In this document: one piece after another, positions 17,917 through 26,049 of the stretch
How positions within the stretch are numbered: the first letter of the stretch is position 1
How the letters are laid out: every line of letters starts with the position of its first letter
DNA from: Cyclobacterium lianum
Lineage (GTDB): Bacteria > Bacteroidota > Bacteroidia > Cytophagales > Cyclobacteriaceae
Direction of reading: 5' to 3'
DNA length: 64,000 nt
Assembly (NCBI RefSeq): GCF_900143075.1
Contig: NZ_FRCY01000005.1
Span: forward strand, 248,001 to 312,000
Made by a program: the position numbers and the translations under genes
Notes under the pieces: generated by a model
What the model was told of the DNA's origin: nothing
Database searches by the model: none
The model's input: only the letters and a program-made list of their open reading frames with translations

Positions 17917-19102
17917 TCAGCAGATCGCCACCCTTGAGCGCAGATTGATGAGCAATAATGCCTGGCACCGTATAGGCAAGCGCCTCATAAATATCCACCT
18001 CCGCCCTTCTTTCCTCAAGTATGGAACTAATAAACTCATGCGTAATAAAGGTGTGAGATCCATCATGGCCGCTATTGTGCCGCATTGGTTCGGGTAACAT
18101 GTAAGTATTCCACCATTGGGGGAAGTCATAGGCTTCTACCCTATTGCGGGTGTGCTCAAAACCGGCATCATCCAGCCCCAGTTGATCTGCGGCGGTAACC
18201 ATTGTAGCCAGGTCGGCATGGCCGGTGGGTAGGTAGAGACTCATCTTTTCGCCCCTCCACTCTCCCCTTTCTGCATTTCTCAAGGCCCCCTTCCAGTTTA
18301 CTTCGACCCTAAACGGATGATTTCTATTGGTTTGAAAAAAAGCCGTTTCATTCCAGAAGGGATTCTGATAAGGGTTGTCCCGCAACAAGCCCTCGCCATC
18401 TCCCCAGCCGACACAACTTACCTGCTTTAATCTTTCGCCGGTAACACTGATCAATAAAGCTGTACAATGGGTAGGGTAGTGCATGGGAGGTAATCCATGC
18501 CTCCAGGTCGGAGCTCCATTTTCAAACCAAAGTACCTCCAGTCCCGGATGGTTGTATTCCGCTGCTGCGCTGAAAATTTCGCCAAACTTACCCTCCTGGT
18601 AGAATTTCCTGGCAGAAATTGTCCCCTGCATGTAGGTGCTGGTCTCTGCCATCATATAGTTTTTGCCGGATGCCAGTACTGCTTCCTTCACCTGCTCACA
18701 TTCTTCCACAGTCATTGCCAGTGGCACGGCACAAAGTACATGTTTGCCTGCTTTGAGGCTGGCAATGGTATGTGTGGCATGATCCGGAGCGGGTGTTGCC
18801 AGAAAAACAGCATCAACCTTTGGGTCTCCCAAAAGCTGCTCCAGAGAGGGGTAACTTTTCCGACAGGCGTAGGTTTCCATCAAATGATCCCTGCGATCCT
18901 GCCGCAAGTCACTTACTGCTTCCACCCGGCAATTCGGGTGTTCGTGAAATTGGAATGTAGCACCAAACCTTCCTCCTACGATACCTATCCGCACTTTCCC
19001 TTCGGTATTAAGTTTGGTACCCCGGGAGGGAAAAGCTCCCAAACCCAAAGATCCTGCCAACAAGCCACTCTTCATGATAAAATTTCTCCTGTCCAATTTC
19101 AT
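17894..19102 (-). CDS. Tat-exported Gfo/Idh/MocA family oxidoreductase
   Basis: A 402-residue protein with an N-terminal Tat-like leader (DRRNFIMKSGLLAGSLGLG), a Rossmann NAD(P) site VRIGIVGGRFGATF, PDHATHTIASLKAGKHVLC, and a C-terminal beta-sheet substrate domain ending in a YTVPGIIAHQSALKGG helix. In place of the usual C-E-K-P after the GKHVL motif it has C-A-V-P, so the lysine that commonly aids catalysis is absent; YMMAETSTYM follows. I have seen this form in other Bacteroidota and Planctomycetes members, so it is probably a subfamily. Likely works on sugars or their derivatives. It is divergent from the large heme protein at 19334. Confidence 0.88.
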   Translation of the reverse strand: MKLDRRNFIMKSGLLAGSLGLGAFPSRGTKLNTEGKVRIGIVGGRFGATFQFHEHPNCRVEAVSDLRQDRRDHLMETYACRKSYPSLEQLLGDPKVDAVFLATPAPDHATHTIASLKAGKHVLCAVPLAMTVEECEQVKEAVLASGKNYMMAETSTYMQGTISARKFYQEGKFGEIFSAAAEYNHPGLEVLWFENGAPTWRHGLPPMHYPTHCTALLISVTGERLKQVSCVGWGDGEGLLRDNPYQNPFWNETAFFQTNRNHPFRVEVNWKGALRNAERGEWRGEKMSLYLPTGHADLATMVTAADQLGLDDAGFEHTRNRVEAYDFPQWWNTYMLPEPMRHNSGHDGSHTFITHEFISSILEERRAEVDIYEALAYTVPGIIAHQSALKGGDLLTIPDYDD

Positions 19103-19333
19103 GGTCTTCTATTTTTTGAGGGGTAAATGAAGATTAAAGACTTCTGAATTAAATACTGCCTTTTGTTATTCAGGACTATCTGCAACTACATGTGATTGAA
19201 TAAAACACAATATTACCCAAAAAAACCGGCGATAACTGTCAAAAAAACAGTTAAAATAGTTGGTTTAATCAGGCAAATTTCTGTTTATTTAAGGCAAATT
19301 TCTTAGCAAAATTAACAATAACTGCCCCCCATC
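19103..19333. promoter_or_regulatory. Divergent regulatory region with paired repeats
   Basis: It contains an inverted repeat AACTGT-7-ACAGTT (19234-19252) and two exact direct copies of AGGCAAATTTCT (19271-19282 and 19292-19303) exactly 21 bp apart, i.e. on the same face of the helix, just before the heme-protein start. This fits two operator sites for one regulator; the regulator is unknown. Confidence 0.5.
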
Positions 19334-22300
19334 ATGCCACAATTGTTTTGCCGAATGCCACTTTGGTTTTCAATGCTGTTTTTGGTCGTCAGCATATCCT
19401 GTAGCCGGGAAAATGACTCTGAAGCTATATCCGATCATCCCTTTGATCAATTGAGCGAGGAAGAAAAAAGATTGCCGGAAAATGCTTTGTTGGGTATCAA
19501 AGTCAACGAGCAAGTTCATGCCAGCCTTTTTGCCTCAGAACCCATGCTTACCAATCCTACCAATATCGACATTGATCACAAAGGCAGGGTGTGGGTATGT
19601 GAAGCCTACAATTACCGACCTTCCATCACCGGAAACGATACTAAAGCTGAAGGAGACAGAATCCTTATTTTGGAAGATACCGATGGCGATGGATCAGCAG
19701 ATAAAAGCACTGTTTTTTATCAGGACCCCGAACTCAATGCTCCGTTGGGTATCTGGGTGATGGGCAATCAGGCGATTGTTTCCCAAAGCCCATACGTTTG
19801 GCTACTTACCGATACCGATGGGGATGACCAGGCAGACAAAAAAGAAGTGATATTTACAGGCGTAGGAGGAGAACAGCACGATCACGGCATGCATGCCTTT
19901 GTATTCGGCCCGGACGGAAAATTTTACTTTAACTTTGGCAATTCAGGTGGCTCGATTCAGGATCGAAATGGAGAGGTACTCAAGGACACCAATGGCAATC
20001 CCATCGTACCGGAACATTACAAGGAAGGGTTGGTCTTCAGGTGCAACCCTGATTTTTCTGAAATTGAAGTACTGGGACAGAATTTTCGCAACAACTACGA
20101 GGTGGTAGTAGATTCTTACGGTACCCTTTGGCAGTCGGATAATGATGATGACGGCAATAAGGGCGTACGTATCAACTATGTGATGGAATATGGCAACTTT
20201 GGCTACAAAGACGAAATGACCGGTGCCGGATGGAGGGCCAACAGGACCAATAAAGAGGATGAAATCCCCCAGCAACACTGGCACCTGAACGATCCCGGAG
20301 TGGTGCCCAATTTATTGCAAACAGGTGCAGGTTCGCCCACCGGGATGGTGGTCTATGAAGGCAGGGCTTTGCCGGAGATATTCTGGGACCAGATGATCCA
20401 TACCGATGCCGGACCAAATGTGGTTCGGTCTTATCCGGTAGAAAAAGACGGGGCAGGCTACAAAGCTTCTATTGTAAATATTATGGAGGGAGACAAAGAC
20501 CAGTGGTTCAGACCATCCGATGTCTGCGTGGCACCGGATGGCTCGTTAATGGTAGCCGACTGGTATGATCCGGGAGTTGGCGGGCATCAGGCGGGCGACC
20601 TGGACAGGGGCAGGATTTTCAGGATTACCAATGCTGCGACTCCTCATGAGCAACCCGAAATATTATTTAACACGCTCAATGGCAGTATGGAAGCATTATT
20701 AAGTCCAAATCTTTCTGCCCGCTATCAGGCATGGAAAAACATCCAAGCAATGGGAAAAGATGCCATTCCTGCTCTGGAGAAAATATTTCATGAAAATCCC
20801 AATCCACGCTTTCAGGCCAGAGCTTTTTGGGCACTTGCCAAAATGGGACCAGATGGCGAAAAATATATTCAGGAGGCAATCGGTCATGAAAATCCCGATT
20901 TGAGGATTGCGGGATTGCGGGCCGCTAGACAGGAAAAAGCAGATCTGCTCCCTTATCTCCAACAATTGGTAAGGGACAAAGAGCCCCAGGTACGTAGAGA
21001 AGCTGCGATCGCCCTGCGAAATCTGCGTATCCCCGAAGCGCCGGAACTCTGGGCCACCTTGGCTGAGCAGCATGATGGCGAAGACCGCTGGTACCTGGAG
21101 GCGCTGGGCATTGGAGCCGAGGGTCAGTGGGATAGCTTTTACAAAGCCTGGCTGGAAAAAACCGGGACTGATCCCCTGGGCAGCAAAAAGAATGAGGATA
21201 TTATTTGGCGATCCAGGACTGGCCATGCCGTCAGGCATTTGGCAGAATTGGCTTCAGACCAAAATCGACCGCTCGATGATCGCCTGCGTTATTTCAGGGC
21301 TTTTGACTTTAATCCGGACAGGGAGGGCAAGTCGGCGGCACTTGTAAAAATGCTCGAAGAGGAAACCCTACGCAAGGAGAATCAGGAAGAGCGCAGCAGC
21401 ATCAACAATCTGGTGCTCACCCACCTGGACCCAGCCTATTTGAATCGCTCGGACCTTGCCAGGCAGGCCCTGAGGCAGGCACTGGACGAAAGTGCCGGCA
21501 CGGAAGCCTACCTGGAGCTGGTCCAAAAATTTGAGGTAAAATCAGAAAACCAGAGGTTGTTGGACATGGCTCTGGCGCACAGCGACAACAATCTGGGCAG
21601 GACGGCTGCCGGCTTGCTATTGCGGCTGGATGGGATAAACATGGTCCGGGAGGTATTGTATAGTAGCGAAGAAGAAAGGGTTTATCCCATGCTATCGGTG
21701 CTAAAAAGCATCGGTACGCAACAATCCTTACAACTGCTCGAATCCATGGCTTTCGACGAATCTCTACCGTTAAACATCCGTAAAGAAGCCACTGCAGCCA
21801 TTGGAGGCAGTTATGGGGGTGAAGAGAGAATTCTGGAATTATTGAAGGCCGAGCGGCTCCCCGAAAACCTCATTCCTGCAGCGGTGACCGGAGTAAGTCG
21901 TGCATGGAGAAAAAGTGTACGGACAGAGGCGGCCAGCTATCTGGATAGCCCGGCCGGTGATGACAATCCCTTGCCTCCGATGAATGAATTGCTTGCGATG
22001 GAGGGAAGTGTAGAAAAGGGTCTGGCTGTTTTCAAAAACCAATGTGCCATTTGCCACCAGGCAGGAGACATCGGAATGGATTTTGGTCCAAAGCTGACCG
22101 AAATTGGCAGCAAACTGTCCAAAGAGGCGCAATTCATTTCGATTCTCCACCCCGACGCAGGAATTAGCTTTGGATACGAAGGTTATCTCTTACAAATGAA
22201 AGATGGGAGCACCCTGGGTGGAATCATAGCGAGCCAGACGGAGACAGACATAGCCTTAAAAATGCCTGGGGGCAATACGGTACCTGTCAAAACGGCCGAC

Positions 22301-22420
22301 ATGAAAAGCATGGAACAGATGGAAAGCTCGATGATGCCCTCGGGTCTGGAAAAGGCGATGAGTACCCAGGAGCTGGTGGACCTGGTAGCGTACCTGATGA
22401 GCTTGAAAAAATCGTCTTGA
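19334..22420 (+). CDS. Large PVC-type heme-binding lipoprotein (propeller, HEAT-like repeats, cytochrome c)
   Basis: A 1028-residue lipoprotein (lipobox ending VSISC, Cys23; an ATG at 19355 would give a shorter leader). The N-terminal propeller has MLTNPTNIDIDHKGRVWVCE, DGDRILILEDTDGDGSADK-like blades (here EGDRILILEDTDGDGSADK), and HDHGMHAFVFGPDGKFYFNF. The middle is a long HEAT-like array (about 450-870; DKEPQVRREAAIALRNLRIP). The C-terminus has one c-type heme motif CAICH at 904-908, GPKLTEIGSKLSKEAQFISI, and a terminal SSMMPSGLEKAMSTQELVDL with the probable distal Met. It is a larger paralogue of the 11193-13841 product and is followed after 110 bases by a Tat-type TIM barrel. Role: periplasmic dehydrogenation with electron transfer, by family; substrate unknown. 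Confidence 0.9.
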   Translation: MPQLFCRMPLWFSMLFLVVSISCSRENDSEAISDHPFDQLSEEEKRLPENALLGIKVNEQVHASLFASEPMLTNPTNIDIDHKGRVWVCEAYNYRPSITGNDTKAEGDRILILEDTDGDGSADKSTVFYQDPELNAPLGIWVMGNQAIVSQSPYVWLLTDTDGDDQADKKEVIFTGVGGEQHDHGMHAFVFGPDGKFYFNFGNSGGSIQDRNGEVLKDTNGNPIVPEHYKEGLVFRCNPDFSEIEVLGQNFRNNYEVVVDSYGTLWQSDNDDDGNKGVRINYVMEYGNFGYKDEMTGAGWRANRTNKEDEIPQQHWHLNDPGVVPNLLQTGAGSPTGMVVYEGRALPEIFWDQMIHTDAGPNVVRSYPVEKDGAGYKASIVNIMEGDKDQWFRPSDVCVAPDGSLMVADWYDPGVGGHQAGDLDRGRIFRITNAATPHEQPEILFNTLNGSMEALLSPNLSARYQAWKNIQAMGKDAIPALEKIFHENPNPRFQARAFWALAKMGPDGEKYIQEAIGHENPDLRIAGLRAARQEKADLLPYLQQLVRDKEPQVRREAAIALRNLRIPEAPELWATLAEQHDGEDRWYLEALGIGAEGQWDSFYKAWLEKTGTDPLGSKKNEDIIWRSRTGHAVRHLAELASDQNRPLDDRLRYFRAFDFNPDREGKSAALVKMLEEETLRKENQEERSSINNLVLTHLDPAYLNRSDLARQALRQALDESAGTEAYLELVQKFEVKSENQRLLDMALAHSDNNLGRTAAGLLLRLDGINMVREVLYSSEEERVYPMLSVLKSIGTQQSLQLLESMAFDESLPLNIRKEATAAIGGSYGGEERILELLKAERLPENLIPAAVTGVSRAWRKSVRTEAASYLDSPAGDDNPLPPMNELLAMEGSVEKGLAVFKNQCAICHQAGDIGMDFGPKLTEIGSKLSKEAQFISILHPDAGISFGYEGYLLQMKDGSTLGGIIASQTETDIALKMPGGNTVPVKTADMKSMEQMESSMMPSGLEKAMSTQELVDLVAYLMSLKKSS

Positions 22421-22530
22421 AATACAGGTTCTCTTTCATGAAAACGAGCTGGTCTTAGGCTGGCCCGCACAAGGAAAAGAACAGGAAATCAGGAAAGACA
22501 TAGGAGCTAAATTGATCAAATCAAAAACAC

Positions 22531-23424
22531 ATGAAAAATTACAAGAATAACCCAAGAAGAAAAGCACTTAAGCGCATTGCAGGCACGGGCCTGGCAGGCG
22601 TGCTGGTACCTGGACTATCCAGCCGGCTTCTGGCGGCGGAGGCCCGATTGCCGGAAAACTTAAAAGGCAATGTCAATCATTCTGTATGCAGGTGGTGCTA
22701 CAATGATATTGCATTTGAAGACCTTTGCAAAGCCGCAGTGGATATAGGGTTAAAATCCATCGAACTGGCCGGCCCGGAGGAATGGCCGATACTCAAAAAA
22801 CATGGACTCGATTGCGCCATGCCCTGGGGAGCCGGTCTGGGCATAGAAAGGGGCTGGAATAACCCTGATCTGCATGAGGAGTTGATCGCAAGCTATGAGG
22901 AAGTGATACCAAAAGTTGCCGCTGCAGGCTACAAGCAGATTATCTGCTTTTCGGGCAACAGAAACGGCCTTGATGATGCCAAAGGCATTGAAAATTGTGT
23001 CATGGGGCTGAAAAAAGTCATGCCCACAGCAGAAAAATATGGGGTCATCATGTGTATGGAATTGTTGAACAGCAAGGTCAATCATAAGGATTACCAGGCA
23101 GACCATACGGCATGGGGCGCTGAGGTATGCAAAGCGGTAGGATCGGAAAAAATGAAGTTGCTCTACGATATCTACCACATGCAGATCATGGAAGGAGATG
23201 TCATCGCCACCATCAAAAAATACCATCCCTATATCTCTCATTACCATACCGGAGGTGTGCCTGGGAGAAACGAGATTGATGAAACCCAGGAATTGTACTA
23301 TCCCGCCATCATGAAAGCCATTCTGGATACAGGATACCAGGGTTACGTGGGGCAGGAATTTATTCCTAAGCGGGAGGACAAACTGGCCTCCCTAAAACAG
23401 GGTGTAGAAATTTGTGATGTTTAA
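22531..23424 (+). CDS. Tat-exported hydroxypyruvate-isomerase-like TIM barrel
   Basis: A 297-residue protein with a Tat-like leader (PRRKALKRIAGTGLAGVLVP). The mature part is an AP-endonuclease-2 / xylose-isomerase-like TIM barrel close to hydroxypyruvate isomerase: CRWCYNDIAFEDLCKAAVDI, GLKSIELAGPEEWPILKK, ICFSGNRNGLDDAKG, then the metal-binding glutamate in MCMELLNSKVNHKDYQ, LLYDIYHMQIMEGD, HYHTGGVPGRNEID and the second glutamate in GYVGQEFIPK. Length is that of Hyi plus the leader. It probably isomerises or epimerises a keto-sugar in the periplasm, together with the heme protein upstream. It ends before a degenerate repeat and a very strong terminator. Confidence 0.87.
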   Translation: MKNYKNNPRRKALKRIAGTGLAGVLVPGLSSRLLAAEARLPENLKGNVNHSVCRWCYNDIAFEDLCKAAVDIGLKSIELAGPEEWPILKKHGLDCAMPWGAGLGIERGWNNPDLHEELIASYEEVIPKVAAAGYKQIICFSGNRNGLDDAKGIENCVMGLKKVMPTAEKYGVIMCMELLNSKVNHKDYQADHTAWGAEVCKAVGSEKMKLLYDIYHMQIMEGDVIATIKKYHPYISHYHTGGVPGRNEIDETQELYYPAIMKAILDTGYQGYVGQEFIPKREDKLASLKQGVEICDV

Positions 23425-23461
23425 AATGCCAGACAACCTGAGTTCGACTGAATTTCGTCAA

Positions 23462-23520
23462 AAAACCGTCATTCCAAGGCTTAGAGAGGGATTTGAGCGG
23501 TGAAAGCCGTTGAAATCTCT
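23462..23520. repeat. Degenerate intergenic repeat
   Basis: The stretch runs from AACCGTCATTCCAAGG to GTTGAAATCTCTGG, with a GAGGGATTTGAGCGG middle. It looks like a decayed relative of the CATTGCGAGG...AATCT type of dispersed element. The ends are partly inverted (AGAGGGATTT / AAATCTCT). Assignment is by resemblance only. Confidence 0.3.
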
Positions 23521-23621
23521 GGCCAAACAAGACTGACACACTTTCCCAGCTCTTTTACCCGCAACTAAGGGGTCGCGACGATTCAATTGATCTTTATTGG
23601 AGAACTTAATTCGGGCTCAGC

Positions 23622-23670
23622 TTAAACGCAAAAAGGCCGCTTCTTCAGGAAGCGGCCTTTTTGCGTTTAA
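23622..23670. terminator. Very strong bidirectional intrinsic terminator
   Basis: A perfect 22-bp stem (23622-23643 and 23649-23670) with a 5-base loop TTCAG. The core is AAAAAGGCCGCTTC / GAAGCGGCCTTTTT, so each strand ends in a T5 run inside the outer stem. It separates the convergent TIM-barrel gene and the end of the exopolysaccharide operon. Confidence 0.92.
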
Positions 23671-23700
23671 GCCTATGTGGTAACATGTAACGTATACGCA

Positions 23701-24867
23701 TTAATTCATGTTAATTTTATTATCAGAAAGGACACTTTTTGAAATTTCCGGTTTGCGTCTGACAAAACGCTTCTTTTTCCGGACTTCTCCTTTTTCGGAG
23801 AGGCTGGGTGCTTTTTTACAGTTGCTTTTGATATTTTTTAAGGTCTGTTTGTCCATCCATATACCCAGGGAAACAGCCACCAGGGTCAAGACAGGAAAAA
23901 GGATATGGTCATTTAACGCGTAGCCAAAAAATACCAGACCGATAAAACCTAGCTTAACGGTGCCCAGCGTGAGGGCGACCTGATCGTGCTTGAGCCCCAT
24001 TCGCAGCAAAAAATGATGCACATGGCTTTTGTCCGGTTTTAGCGGGGATTTGCCCTTCAGGCTTCTCTTGATAAAAATCCGGACAGTATCATAAATGGGC
24101 ACAATCAGAAAAGCCATACCTGCAGAAAAAGGCGCATTCACCTTCAGGCCTTCCCATGGCGCCATGGTGCCGGATTTATCCACAAACAAAATGACCAGCA
24201 CCACAAGTGCAAAACCCAGACTCAGTGACCCGGTATCCCCCATAAAGATTTTTGCCGGATGCCAGTTGAACGCCAGAAATGCCACTACCCCTCCTACCAG
24301 CGTAAAGGATATGAGGCTGTAGGCCGTCATGCCCAGACTAAAAAACCATATCCCCAAAATGGTCAGCGTGACCAGACTCAGCGATCCTGCCAGACCATCG
24401 GCACCGTCTATCAGGTTAAAGGAATTGGTCAAAATCAAAATCGCGAAGAAGGTGATCAGAACGCTTATCAGATAGGGGATCTCATAGATACCCATAAACC
24501 CGTACAAACCTGAGATACGGATATCTGCCATGACAATGACAAAGAAAGCGGGAATGGATTGCCCGATAAGCTTTTGAGCTGCTGTCAATTCAATGAGATC
24601 ATCCCTAAGTCCTACGGAAAACATGATCCCCAGGGCGACGAGAAAATATCGGGTTTCCACAATTTGGTCAAAACTCAACCAGGCAAATAAACCGAGGAAG
24701 GTAGCAAATATGATCGCAATTCCTCCCATTGAGGGAATACTTCCCGCATGAATTTTACGCCCTCCGGGCGCTTCCATGAAATTGATCTTCTTGAGTAACA
24801 TGATCAATACCGGGGTCATTAAAAAACCAAAGAAAAAAGATGTAGCCGTTGATAGAAAAATATTCAT
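23701..24867 (-). CDS. WecA/MraY-family undecaprenyl-phosphate sugar-1-phosphate transferase
   Basis: A 388-residue polytopic protein starting the lipid-linked repeat by moving a sugar-1-phosphate (GlcNAc-type in WecA/TagO) from UDP-sugar to undecaprenyl phosphate. Conserved parts are visible: KIHAGSIPSMGGIAI, the DDLIEL aspartates, NSFNLIDGADGLAG, FNWHPAKIFMGDTGS and a final cytosolic HVHHFLLRMG motif. About ten helices precede a basic tail (KKKRFVRRKPE). It is the last gene of the locus but has its own -7 element, so it may also be made independently. A diNAc-bacillosamine-like UDP sugar made by the upstream trio is another possible donor. Confidence 0.92.
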   Translation of the reverse strand: MNIFLSTATSFFFGFLMTPVLIMLLKKINFMEAPGGRKIHAGSIPSMGGIAIIFATFLGLFAWLSFDQIVETRYFLVALGIMFSVGLRDDLIELTAAQKLIGQSIPAFFVIVMADIRISGLYGFMGIYEIPYLISVLITFFAILILTNSFNLIDGADGLAGSLSLVTLTILGIWFFSLGMTAYSLISFTLVGGVVAFLAFNWHPAKIFMGDTGSLSLGFALVVLVILFVDKSGTMAPWEGLKVNAPFSAGMAFLIVPIYDTVRIFIKRSLKGKSPLKPDKSHVHHFLLRMGLKHDQVALTLGTVKLGFIGLVFFGYALNDHILFPVLTLVAVSLGIWMDKQTLKNIKSNCKKAPSLSEKGEVRKKKRFVRRKPEISKSVLSDNKINMN

Positions 24868-24883
24868 AGCAAGAAAGTTTTCA

Positions 24884-24891
24884 CAAAAGTA
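24884..24891 (-). promoter_or_regulatory. -7 promoter element before the WecA-like gene
   Basis: TACTTTTG on the minus strand matches TAnnTTTG, 16 bases before the ATG at 24867. No TTG at the proper distance upstream was found, so support is partial. Confidence 0.35.
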
Positions 24892-24952
24892 AACATAATG
24901 ATTTTATCCTATTAGTTTTTTTACCTGAAATTTCATGATAAGCCCAACATAC

Positions 24953-26005
24953 TTACACATTATAGTAGCTTCTGTACCAATCTATAAACTTTTGAATACC
25001 AAATGTCACCGGTGTTGCCGGCTTGTAGCCGAGTTGATTTTCCAGGGGTTTGGTATCTGCATAAGTGGCCGGAACATCTCCGGGTTGGATGGGCATCATC
25101 TCCTTTTTGGCTTCTTTGCCCAGCGCTGCCTCAATGGCCTGGATAAAGTCCATCAAGCGAACAGGGTTGGAATTGCCAATATTGTATACGGTATAGGGCG
25201 CTTTTGATTCGCTGGCATCCCCGGTATCCGGATCCCAATCCGGATTTTCCACCGGAGGATTGTCTACTACGCGGATCACACCTTCCACGATATCATCTAC
25301 ATAGGTGAAATCCCTTTGCATCTCCCCGTAATTAAATACCTTAATGGGTTGGTTGTCCAATATGGCTTTTGTAAACAGAAATAGTGCCATATCTGGTCTG
25401 CCCCATGGTCCATATACCGTAAAAAATCTTAGACCTGTAGTGGGCAAGCCAAAAAGATGACTATAGGTATGTGCCATCAATTCATTTGACTTCTTGGAAG
25501 CGGCATACAAGGATACCGGATGGTCCACATTCTGGCTGGTAGAAAAAGGCATTTGGGTATTGGTGCCATACACCGAGCTGGAAGAGGCGTATGCCAAATG
25601 TTTGATCTCAAAATGGCGGCAAGCCTCCAGAATATTCAGAAAACCTACAATATTGGCTTGAATATAAGCGTCCGGATTGGTCAGGGAATAGCGCACGCCA
25701 GCCTGGGCAGCGAGGTTGACGACCTTGTCAATCTTATGCTTCTTAAAAACTTTAAATAGAGCCTCTTTATCCTCCAACTGCAATTGAATAAAGCGGTAAT
25801 GGGGATGTTTGGAGCTATTTACCTCCTTTCCGTATTCGATGGCTGCCGGATCTATGCCGGTTAATTTCAGCCGGTCGTATTTTAACCGGACATCATAATA
25901 ATCGTTGATACTATCCAGTCCTATGACTTCATCACCTCTTTCCAGAAGTTTATGAGCCAGATGCATGCCAATAAAACCTGCTGTGCCTGTTACCAGTATT
26001 TTCAT
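24953..26005 (-). CDS. UDP-glucuronate 4-epimerase-like SDR enzyme
   Basis: A 350-residue extended SDR protein. The NAD site [18 protein letters not shown] is at residues 7-24, then [16 protein letters not shown] (typical of UDP-glucuronate epimerases), [16 protein letters not shown], the active site YASSSSVYG with YAASKKS, and [17 protein letters not shown]. These blocks match UDP-GlcA 4-epimerases (Cap1J/LpsL type) that make UDP-galacturonate; UDP-GlcNAc epimerases lack some of them. No UDP-glucose dehydrogenase is in the window, so the UDP-GlcA must come from elsewhere. It lies between wzi and the WecA-like gene in the same orientation. Confidence 0.87.
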   Translation of the reverse strand: MKILVTGTAGFIGMHLAHKLLERGDEVIGLDSINDYYDVRLKYDRLKLTGIDPAAIEYGKEVNSSKHPHYRFIQLQLEDKEALFKVFKKHKIDKVVNLAAQAGVRYSLTNPDAYIQANIVGFLNILEACRHFEIKHLAYASSSSVYGTNTQMPFSTSQNVDHPVSLYAASKKSNELMAHTYSHLFGLPTTGLRFFTVYGPWGRPDMALFLFTKAILDNQPIKVFNYGEMQRDFTYVDDIVEGVIRVVDNPPVENPDWDPDTGDASESKAPYTVYNIGNSNPVRLMDFIQAIEAALGKEAKKEMMPIQPGDVPATYADTKPLENQLGYKPATPVTFGIQKFIDWYRSYYNV

Positions 26006-26049
26006 TTTTAATTATTTGATGACCACTTTTTAATCAATGTGTAAACTAA

